Below are positions 46,295 to 53,177 of a stretch of 53,177 nucleotides of DNA, piece by piece. The stretch covers positions 1-53,177 of the forward strand of contig JAJYSZ010000013.1 in assembly GCA_021793315.1 (NCBI GenBank), written 5' to 3'. This stretch comes from Bacillota bacterium (GTDB taxonomy: Bacteria; Bacillota; Sulfobacillia; JAJZYS01; JAJYTV01). The notes under the pieces are model-generated. The model saw only the letters and a list, made by a program, of their open reading frames with translations, was not told the origin of the DNA and did no database searches. The position numbers and the translations under genes were made by a program. The first letter of the stretch is position 1. Each line of letters begins with the position of its first letter.

Positions 46295-46685
46295 CGATGT
46301 ACCCCCTTCCGGCGCCTCCCCACGCACGTGCCTTGCGCGCCGGCCGGCCTGGCTGGCGCCGGGCCGGGCGATGCCGCCCGGATCGACGTGGAAAAGGACG
46401 GCACGCAAAACATTGTGCGGGCCGCCCAAAGCGCGCGGAGGGGGAGTTGCCTCGACTCTACATATGCTTGGTCATGGTGCGCCATGCGCACCGTGTCATT
46501 TTGCAGCCCTAGGCAGGGAACAGGACGCAGGCGGTTCGGGCGGTCCCATAAGCGCAGCGTCTGCCCGCCAAGCCACCCGGGCGGAAGTGTCCTGGGGGCC
46601 ATGCTGAATTCATGGGCTTTGGCAAACCCGGAGTCGTCCGATTTTGGCAACAGCATAGCTGGTACCTCCGCATCGGAACAAAGAA

Positions 46686-46719
46686 TCTCGGTGAACCCCT
46701 GCGCGGCGCTTCACCGAGA
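46686..46719 (-). terminator. Terminator-like hairpin TCTCGGTGAA...TTCACCGAGA with minus-strand TTCTTTG tail
   Basis: 10-bp perfect inverted repeat; ~150 nt beyond the MBL gene stop. Confidence 0.5.
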
Positions 46720-46869
46720 TGGCACTTCGTCCCATGGGGGGAGAGACCCTGTGTCCATTTGTACCTATCGCAGGCAGCTCAGGACGCAGGCGATCGTGTC
46801 CAGAGTCCCCTCGCCAGAATGAGGCGCGTGTTTGCCGGCCTCGTGTCGACGGGCCTGCGCGACCCTCGC

Positions 46870-47490
46870 TCAGAGTCCGGCAAGGAAGGGGTTTTCGGCC
46901 CGCTCGCGGCCGATCGTCGTCGCAGGGCCATGGCCTGGATGCACCCGCGTGGCGTCCCCCAGCCCGAGCAGCTGCGCGAGGGAACGGTAGATGGCTTCGG
47001 CGTCGCCGCCCTCGAGATCGGTGCGGCCGATCGAGTCGTAGAAGAGGCAGTCGCCCGCGAAGAGATCATCGCCGATCCGGAAGGCGAGGTGCCCTGGCGT
47101 ATGACCGGGCACCGAGAGGACTTCGATCTCGAGCCCGCAGAGGTCGAGCTTCTCGCCGCCCCGGAGCAGATGGTCAGGCTGCGGCACGGGATAGCTCTCG
47201 CCCAGAAACTCGCCGGTCGCGTACGGCAGATCGGCCTCAGGATAGTAGAGCGGGCACCCGAGCATTCCGCGGAGCACCTCGGCTCCCAGCATGTGGTCAC
47301 CGTGGCCGTGCGTGATCAGGATGGCGTCGATATGCAGGCCCAGCGAACGCGCCTTGGCTGCGATCGCCTCAGGCAGGTAGCCCGCGTCGATCAGCAATGC
47401 GTGCGCAGGATCCTGCCACACGAGATAGCAGTTCGTCGAAAACGGGCCGAAGGTCGCGTTGCGGATCTCCAACTTGCGGCTCCCTCCCAT
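46870..47490 (-). CDS. MBL fold metallohydrolase (glyoxalase II-like)
   Basis: 206 aa; NCYLVWQDPAHALLIDAG, LITHGHGDHMLGAE, VLSVPGHTPGHLAFRIGDDLFAGDCLF, VHPGHGPATTIGRERAENPFL. Confidence 0.93.
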   Translation of the reverse strand: MGGSRKLEIRNATFGPFSTNCYLVWQDPAHALLIDAGYLPEAIAAKARSLGLHIDAILITHGHGDHMLGAEVLRGMLGCPLYYPEADLPYATGEFLGESYPVPQPDHLLRGGEKLDLCGLEIEVLSVPGHTPGHLAFRIGDDLFAGDCLFYDSIGRTDLEGGDAEAIYRSLAQLLGLGDATRVHPGHGPATTIGRERAENPFLAGL

Positions 47491-47511
47491 CAGGAAACGG
47501 ACAGTCCTCGC

Positions 47512-47961
47512 CTACGGCTCCCGCGAACGGCTGGCGTGCGAATCGATGAGAATGGTCACGGGCCCATCGTTCTCCGAGAGAAAGCGCATGTCCGCCCCGA
47601 AGATGCCGCGTTCGGCCGTGCCGAAGCGGGTCAGAAACTCTTGCCACATCGCCTCTGCGGCGTCGGGTGGCAGGGCTGGACCGAAGTCCGGTCGGTGACC
47701 GCGGGCGACATCGCCGTAGAGCGTGAACTGCGGTACCAGCAGATGCGGCAGTCCGAGGTCATCGGCGCTGTGGCGGAGCCTCCCCGTCTCGTCGGCAAAG
47801 ATGCGCAGGGCGTGCAGCTTGCGCACCATCCAGTCGAGGTCCGCGGGCCGGTCCTCCCGGCCCAAACCTACAAGCGCCGCCTGGCCAGGACCGATGGCAG
47901 CTACCGTCTCGCCACCGACGCGCACCTCCGCTTTCGCGACGCGCATGGCCACCGCACGCAA
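47512..47961 (-). CDS. dtd: D-aminoacyl-tRNA deacylase
   Basis: TTG start with GGGAGGAA RBS; LRAVAMRVAKAEVRVGGETVAAIGPGQAALVGLG..LLVPQFTLYGDVARGHRPDFGPALPP..GIFGADMRFLSENDGPVTILIDS. Confidence 0.92.
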   Translation of the reverse strand: MRAVAMRVAKAEVRVGGETVAAIGPGQAALVGLGREDRPADLDWMVRKLHALRIFADETGRLRHSADDLGLPHLLVPQFTLYGDVARGHRPDFGPALPPDAAEAMWQEFLTRFGTAERGIFGADMRFLSENDGPVTILIDSHASRSREP

Positions 47962-48350
47962 GCCGATTCCTCCCATCCGACGGGGCATCGAAACGCAGGC
48001 GTCCCTGGCAGGCATGATACCACCCGAATGCGGCCCAGCGGTGCAGAAGGCAGCATGGAACCAATGGTGCCGATAGGCGGTTGGCCGGGGACAATGACGA
48101 CGAACGCAGCGCTGAAGGTCAGAACCGCCGTGATCGTCAGCCACAAGTGCGCGTGATGACCCGCGACGCAGATGACGCCCGCGCAGGGCACGGTGCGCCC
48201 CAAGCCGTGCGCAGTTCGGTGCGGTCCCACATCCCTCCCATGGATGCAGCTCCAAAAGGCATGAAGAAAATGGACCTGGCAGGAGCCGTGATCCAGAGAA
48301 TGGAATCCCCACCCTGCATGTGGCGTTCTGCCAGGAAAGGGTGCCGCTCG

Positions 48351-49346
48351 ATGATCCGACCGCGCTCCCTTGCGCGTCTCGTCACCTCTCTTGTCCCGCT
48401 CTCCCTGCTGCTGACGGTCGGCTGCTCCCTGGGACCGAGCCGGACGCTGCCCGGCGGACTCGCCATCGCCAGGGCTCCCGCCGGCAGGGCGGACGGCACG
48501 CCAGTCTCGCTCTCCCTGGTTCCTGTGCCCAAGGCGTACCGGCGCAACGTGCCGGGGGGCGTCCACCTCTACAGCCTCGTCTAGTGGAGCCGCGGCCTGC
48601 GCTGCCAGGCCTACCTCTCCGCGCCCGGCGGGGAGCGCGCCTACCCGCTTCTCCTCGAGCTGCACGGCGGGACCTTTATGTCCGAGTTGCTGCACTGGAG
48701 CGGATTCCCGGTGATCACGCCACCTGTCGCAGCCGAGTTCTCGCTGCGTGCGGCAATCGTGTTCTCCCCGAACTACGGCGGGTACGGTCCGAGCCAGGGC
48801 ACCGTGGGAGACGGCCATGACGACTACGTCGACGTGGTGAACGGCCTCAAGGCCCTGCGACAGATCTCGGGGCTGCGCGTCAAGGCGCGCGACACCTTTC
48901 TCTTCGGCGTCTCCCAGGGTGGATTCGTCGCGCTGCTGCTGGCGGCGGACAACCCGCAGGTCAAGGCTGTAGAGCTCGAGAGCCCATGGCCCGGCGCCAC
49001 CGAGGCGTTGGCCTGGCTCGAAGCCCAGCGCCTCGGCAGCTTGAACACGGGCCTTCTGGCGGATATGGACTACCTGACGACGGCCTGCGGGCCGCAGCTC
49101 ACGTCCACCTGGTGCCGGCGGAACTCCGCCCCCTTGCGGGAGGTCCACGCCCCCATCCTGCTCCTCGGCGGTACCAGCGATCCGATCATCACGCCCGGCA
49201 TGCTGCGGGCGACGTACAGAGATCTGCACCGCTACAATCCACACGTGCAGTTGGTGTTCATTCCTGGCGGACACGCACCGACCACCCCGCAGGCCGGGAA
49301 GGTCGAGCAGGAGTGGTTCGCGCGACACGGGCTGCGCATGTACTAG
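48351..49346 (+). pseudogene. Lipoprotein alpha/beta hydrolase interrupted by an in-frame TAG (48582-48584)
   Basis: Signal/lipobox MIRPRSLARLVTSLVPLSLLLTVGC, then ..VHLYSLV-TAG-WSRGLRCQAYLSAPGGERAYPLLLELHGGTFMSELLHW..FGVSQGGFVALLLAADNPQVKAVELESP..PILLLGGTSDPIITPGMLRATY.. in the same frame. Confidence 0.75.
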
Positions 49347-49375
49347 GTTCTACGGGAGGAACCCTTTGCTCTGCG

Positions 49376-49444
49376 CGTACGCCTTCGGTGAACCCCGCCT
49401 CAGCCGGGGTCCAGCGGCGAGGCGGAGTTCACCGAAGGCGTACG
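49376..49444. repeat. Large palindrome: 17-bp perfect outer stem plus inner stem
   Basis: CGTACGCCTTCGGTGAA...TTCACCGAAGGCGTACG, extended inward by CCCCGCCT/AGGCGGAG with one mismatch. Confidence 0.85.
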
Positions 49445-49449
49445 AAGAA

Positions 49450-49478
49450 GGAGCGCCGTCATGGCGCTCCGTTTGCTC
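49450..49478 (+). terminator. Rho-independent-type terminator GGAGCGCC-gtcat-GGCGCTCC-GTTTGCTC
   Basis: 8-bp perfect stem with T-rich tail, downstream of the hydrolase pseudogene. Confidence 0.55.
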
Positions 49479-49611
49479 GGGGGACCTCTTCTCAAAGTTC
49501 CGGCCCGCCGTCCCGCTTCGACCGCCTCGAAGGAGGCGGCGCAGCGAGCAGACCTGGCAACTTCTTCGGCCCGAAGTCGGCCTGGATCGAGTTCAGGACG
49601 CGCTCCTTCCC

Positions 49612-49772
49612 GTCAGGCGTGCCATTCCGTCTCGCTGAGCCGCTTTTCAAGGTTGTCCTGGTGCCAGTCGCGCACGCACGATCGCACGGCAGAACCTGCG
49701 GTCCTTCTCCCTGTTGGCGAGGTATCTCGCGATCAGGAGGTCATGCGGTTCCAGGCAGTAGGCGCGCACACC
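49612..49772 (-). pseudogene. Fragment resembling the C-terminus of DUF6036-type nucleotidyltransferase
   Basis: Minus strand reads YCLEPHDLLIARYLANREKDRRFCRAIVRARL.., like the EPHDLaxxKLxAgREKDxeF signature; no complete ORF around it. Confidence 0.5.
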
Positions 49773-49789
49773 GCGGCGTCTCTACTGTC

Positions 49790-49903
49790 CTAACAGGGAT
49801 GAGCATATCTTCGCTGTCCGCTGCGCGTGCGCTCGGGCGCGTCGATCCGCCCCTCCGCCTCCCAGCGCCGAAGCGTCTCCGCCTGACAACCTAATTCCAG
49901 CTA
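49790..49903 (-). pseudogene. MerR-like HTH fragment resembling IS607-type serine recombinase N-terminus
   Basis: Minus strand reads LELGCQAETLRRWEAEGRIDAPERTRSGQRRYAHPC*, like the TLRRWexeGrI..RTxxGqRRY signature. Confidence 0.5.
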
Positions 49904-50102
49904 TATCTGGACTCGAGCGGATTTCACCTCGGATCGCAACCCTTGATTACGTTCACGCAGCAGTTTCAACCCTCGCTTATCTCGATGCTTTCCTTCCAGG
50001 AGGCGATAAGCACCTGCACCTTGACCGGGTGATGGCCGTCACGATCTTACGTCTTGCCCCGCCGCATCATGGGTGCATGGTTCCTACCGAGGAGGCGCTC
50101 TG

Positions 50103-51230
50103 ATGCCCCTGTCGCCCTACGCGGACGCGCCCTTCATCGTTATCTGGGAGACGACGCGCGCCTGCGACCTCGCCTGCAAGCACTGCCGCGCCGCGGCGAT
50201 CCCGATGCGCAACCCGGAAGAGCTCAGCACCGCTGATGCCAAGCGGCTGATCGACGACGTCGCGGCCATGCGACCGCAGCCAAACTTCGTCCTCTCGGGC
50301 GGCGACCCGATGAAGCGGCCGGATCTCGAGGAGATCATCCGCTACGCGGCCAAGGAGCGCGGCGTGCGCATCTCCATCACGCCGTCCGCGACGCCGCTCG
50401 TGACGCCCGAGCGCATCAGGGCCTGCGCCGAGGCTGGCCTCGCCCGCTGGGCCTTCTCGATCGACGGTGCGACGGCGGAGGCCCACGACTTCTTCCGCGG
50501 CCAGGAGGGGTCGTTCGCCATTACCCTCAAGGCGGTCTCGGAACTGAAAGAGCTGTCGCTGCCGCTGCAGGTCAACACGACCGTCTCGCGCTACAACAAG
50601 GATTCCCTGCCCGAGATCGGCCGCCTCGTGGAGCAGCTCGGTGCAGTGCTCTGGAGCGTCTTCTTCCTTGTCCCTGTCGGCCGTGGCCGCGCGGACGACG
50701 CGCTCGGCCCATACGAGACCGAGGCTGTGCTAGCCTGGCTCGAGGAGTTCGCCCGCTCGTCCGCCTGTGACGTCAAGACGACCGAAGCCCCGCAGTGGCG
50801 GCGTGTGCTGCGCCAGCGCAGAGGCCCCACGTCTTCGGCGGCCGGCATGTCTCCTGACCGCATCGGTCGCGCGCCGCGTCCGGTCACCGACGGCGACGGC
50901 TTCATCTTCGTCAGCCACAAGGGCGACGTCTATCCGAGCGGCTTCCTGCCGCTCGAGCTCGGCAACGTGCGCCAGACCCCGCTCTCCGAGATCTACCGAA
51001 GCTCGGAGGTGCTGCTCGCTCTCCGCGACCGCAGCCGCCTGCGCGGCAAGTGCCGCATCTGCGAGTTCCGCGAGATCTGCGGCGGCTCGCGCAGCCGCGC
51101 CCACGCCATCACGGGCGACTACCTCGAGAGCGATCCCTACTGCCCCCACCAGCCGGATCCGGCGGCGGGCTACCGCCGGGTGCGCGCCGACGCCCGCGAG
51201 CAGCGGGACGCGGCCCTCGCACCGCGCTAG
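50103..51230 (+). CDS. Radical SAM/SPASM domain protein
   Basis: MPLSPYADAPFIVIWETTRACDLACKHCRAAAIP (CxxxCxxC), FVLSGGDPMKRPDLEEII, C-terminal Cys-rich CRICEFREICGGSRSRAHAITGDYLESDPYCPHQP. Confidence 0.92.
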   Translation: MPLSPYADAPFIVIWETTRACDLACKHCRAAAIPMRNPEELSTADAKRLIDDVAAMRPQPNFVLSGGDPMKRPDLEEIIRYAAKERGVRISITPSATPLVTPERIRACAEAGLARWAFSIDGATAEAHDFFRGQEGSFAITLKAVSELKELSLPLQVNTTVSRYNKDSLPEIGRLVEQLGAVLWSVFFLVPVGRGRADDALGPYETEAVLAWLEEFARSSACDVKTTEAPQWRRVLRQRRGPTSSAAGMSPDRIGRAPRPVTDGDGFIFVSHKGDVYPSGFLPLELGNVRQTPLSEIYRSSEVLLALRDRSRLRGKCRICEFREICGGSRSRAHAITGDYLESDPYCPHQPDPAAGYRRVRADAREQRDAALAPR

Positions 51231-51234
51231 GCCG

Positions 51235-51594
51235 TCAGGACTCGAACTCTCCCTCGAGGACGTCCCGCAGCACCGGCACCTGGCAACGCGTGAGGTCGCG
51301 GGCCGCGGTGAGGAGCGCGACGGGCCGCCCCTCGCCGAGACGCCTCAACTCCTCGAGCGCGTCGCTGGCGGGCGGGCGCCTGAGTTCCCCGAGATAACGA
51401 CGGCGAAACTCCCCCTGCTCCTCTGGGTTGGCGTGGTACCAGTTGCGCAGGTCACGGGAAGGTGCGGCCTCCTTGAGCCAGACATTCCACGGCGCGCCCT
51501 CCTTGCGGACACCGCGCGGCCAGAGCCGATCCACCAGGATACGCAAGGCGCCCAGGGGCGTCTCGTCGTAGATGCGGCCGATCAGGATCACCAT
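51235..51594 (-). CDS. DUF488 family protein
   Basis: MVILIGRIYDETPLGALRILVDRLWPRGVRKEGAPWNVWLKEAAPSRDLRNWYHANPEEQGEFRRRYLGEL. Confidence 0.9.
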   Translation of the reverse strand: MVILIGRIYDETPLGALRILVDRLWPRGVRKEGAPWNVWLKEAAPSRDLRNWYHANPEEQGEFRRRYLGELRRPPASDALEELRRLGEGRPVALLTAARDLTRCQVPVLRDVLEGEFES

Positions 51595-51632
51595 AGGGTC
51601 TTCCCCCTTGACGGCGAATGATCTTGAGAAGT

Positions 51633-51663
51633 GAGGTGCAGCGCCTGCCGGCGGCTGCACCTC
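51633..51663 (-). terminator. Candidate relA terminator hairpin GAGGTGCAGC...GCTGCACCTC
   Basis: 10-bp perfect stem between relA and the DUF488 gene; weak T-tract. Confidence 0.4.
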
Positions 51664-51733
51664 CATCATCTTTCTCTTGTGCCGGGCGGTCGGGTCGCGC
51701 ATCACATGCAGCGGCAGGGCCCCGGCCGGCGAT

Positions 51734-53177
51734 CTAGGCCCGCTTGGCCGAGACGACCCGCTCGACCGAATAGACGTCTGGCAGATGGCGCAGCCGCTCG
51801 ATGATGCCACGCAGCTCGCCCAGGTGATGGATCTCCATGACCACCTGCACGAGCGCTGTGCGGTTGCGATAGCCCCGGGCGCGCGCCGACAGGATGTTGA
51901 GCCTCGTCTCCGCGACGGCCTGCGCCACGTCCGCAAGGAGACCGGCGCGGTCCAGGGCGTGCACCTCGATCTCGACGGGGTAGTTCTGCTGCAGTCCCTG
52001 GTCCCACGTCACTTCGACGATGCGGTCCTGCTCCGAGAGGAGCGCCTTGGCGTTCGGGCATTCGGCCCGGTGCACCGTCACTCCCTTGCCGCGCGTCACG
52101 TAGCCGATGATCGGATCGCCCGGCACGGGCGTGCAGCAGCGGGAGAAGCGCACCAGGAGGTTGTCCGCTCCCCGCACGCGCACGCCGTTCATCGGCTTGC
52201 CATAGTCCGCGAACGCCTGCTTGTCTTCCTCCGGGACGCTGAGCGGCGGCTCCGGCAGCCTGTCTTTGAGCCGCGTCACCACCTGTGGCGCCGATAGGCC
52301 CCCGTAGCCGACGGCCGCGAAAAGATCGTCCACCCCGCCGTAGTGCAGGCGCCTTGCCATGTCGTCGAGCCACTCGGACTTCAGCAGGTCCGCGGGATCC
52401 AGGTTGACGCGCCTCGTCTCGCGCTCGACCATGTCGCGCCCCAGCTTGGCATTCTCCTCACGGTTCTTGGCCTTGAACCAGGAGCGGATGCGAGAGCGCG
52501 CCGAGGAGGTCTGCACGAACTGCAGCCAGTCGAGCGACGGGCCCTGGCTCGACTTCGACGTCAGGATCTCGACGATGTCGCCGTTCTCCAGCTTGTGGTC
52601 GAGCGGCATGATACGCCCGTTGATCCGGGCTCCGACGCAGTGGTGGCCGATGTCGGTGTGGATGCGGTAGGCGAAGTCGACGGGCGTGGCGCCAGCCGGC
52701 AGGTTGTGCACCTGGCCCTTCGGCGTGAAGACGAACACCTCGTCGGCGAACAGGTCGATCTTCAGGGTTTCGAGGAACTCGCGCGCATCGCGCAGGTCTC
52801 CCTGCCACTCGAGCAGCTGGCGCAGCCAGCCGAGCTTCTGGTCGAAGCTCGGGTCGGACCGCCCCTCCTTGTAGACCCAGTGCGCCGCGATGCCGAACTC
52901 CGCCGTGCGGTGCATCTCCTGCGTGCGGATCTGCACCTCCACCGGTAGCCCCCCGGGCCCCACCACCGTCGTGTGCAGGCTCTGGTAGAGGTTCGGCTTC
53001 GGCATGGCGATATAGTCCTTGAAGCGGCCGGGGATCGGCGTGTACATGGTATGGACGATGCCGAGCACGCCGTAGCAGTCCTTCACCGAATCGACGATGA
53101 CGCGCAGGGCGACGAGGTCGTAGATCTCCGTGAAGTCCTTGCCCTGCTTCATCTTGTTGTAGATGCTGTAAAAGCTC
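51734..53177 (-). CDS. relA: Bifunctional (p)ppGpp synthetase/hydrolase RelA/SpoT, C-terminal part (5' end off window)
   Basis: Synthetase domain YNKMKQGKDFTEIYDLVALRVIVDSVKDCYGVLGIVHTMYTPIPGRFKDYIAMPKPNLYQSLHTTVVGP, TGS (DEVFVFTPKGQVHNLPAGATPVDFAYRIHT), C-terminal ACT. Confidence 0.96.
   Translation of the reverse strand, partial: SFYSIYNKMKQGKDFTEIYDLVALRVIVDSVKDCYGVLGIVHTMYTPIPGRFKDYIAMPKPNLYQSLHTTVVGPGGLPVEVQIRTQEMHRTAEFGIAAHWVYKEGRSDPSFDQKLGWLRQLLEWQGDLRDAREFLETLKIDLFADEVFVFTPKGQVHNLPAGATPVDFAYRIHTDIGHHCVGARINGRIMPLDHKLENGDIVEILTSKSSQGPSLDWLQFVQTSSARSRIRSWFKAKNREENAKLGRDMVERETRRVNLDPADLLKSEWLDDMARRLHYGGVDDLFAAVGYGGLSAPQVVTRLKDRLPEPPLSVPEEDKQAFADYGKPMNGVRVRGADNLLVRFSRCCTPVPGDPIIGYVTRGKGVTVHRAECPNAKALLSEQDRIVEVTWDQGLQQNYPVEIEVHALDRAGLLADVAQAVAETRLNILSARARGYRNRTALVQVVMEIHHLGELRGIIERLRHLPDVYSVERVVSAKRA

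Noticed and set aside
46655-46730. TGGTACC followed by a hairpin, T-box-like
   Set aside because: Does not match the T-box core GGTGGTACCGCG and no plus-strand target gene follows; the hairpin fits a minus-strand terminator better.
46612-48156. 514-aa plus-strand ORF
   Set aside because: Lies opposite the convincing MBL and dtd genes; composition is antisense-like.
48000-48240. Hydrophobic minus-strand frame LWLTITAVLTFSAAFVVIVPGQPP upstream of dtd
   Set aside because: No convincing start/RBS or family; could be a small membrane-protein remnant but not supportable.
49960-50015. GTTTCAACCCTCGCTTATCTCGATGC resembles a CRISPR repeat
   Set aside because: Only one copy; no repeat-spacer periodicity and no cas genes in the window.

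Overview
This is a 53 kb high-GC window of typical spore-forming Firmicutes-type chromosome, dense with housekeeping genes, mostly on the minus strand. No tools were run; calls rest on reading the supplied translations and the DNA. Recognisable blocks, left to right: the 5' part of sporulation sigma factor sigK; a MFS-acyltransferase fusion; a CPA2 antiporter; azlCD; a degenerate ALDH; mltG-DUF1292-ruvX-ireB-alaS; an AI-2E permease; small PRC-barrel and zinc-ribbon proteins; mnmA-iscS-Rrf2; a PHP protein; rarA; a hut/ftcD cluster without hutU; hisS-aspS; a probable 6S RNA; a threonine aldolase; a GrdB-like gene with an in-frame TGA and a bacterial-SECIS-like hairpin; sufCDSUB with Rieske and Rrf2 genes; an EamA transporter; kbl; hemQ; a SDR; a HAD hydrolase; an ALDH-SCP2-ADH-class II aldolase cluster; a MBL protein and dtd; a decayed patch; a radical SAM/SPASM protein; DUF488; and partial relA. 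The strongest non-routine signal is the candidate selenoprotein at 30067-30876 (UxxC motif, reading frame continues after TGA, perfect 8-bp stem with GGG loop 10 nt downstream). Others are the probable 6S RNA after aspS, an ALDH with Trp at the expected catalytic Cys, an amber-interrupted lipoprotein hydrolase beside mobile-element remnants, a 22-bp perfect palindrome, and a pair of related large palindromes at 46.7 and 49.4 kb.
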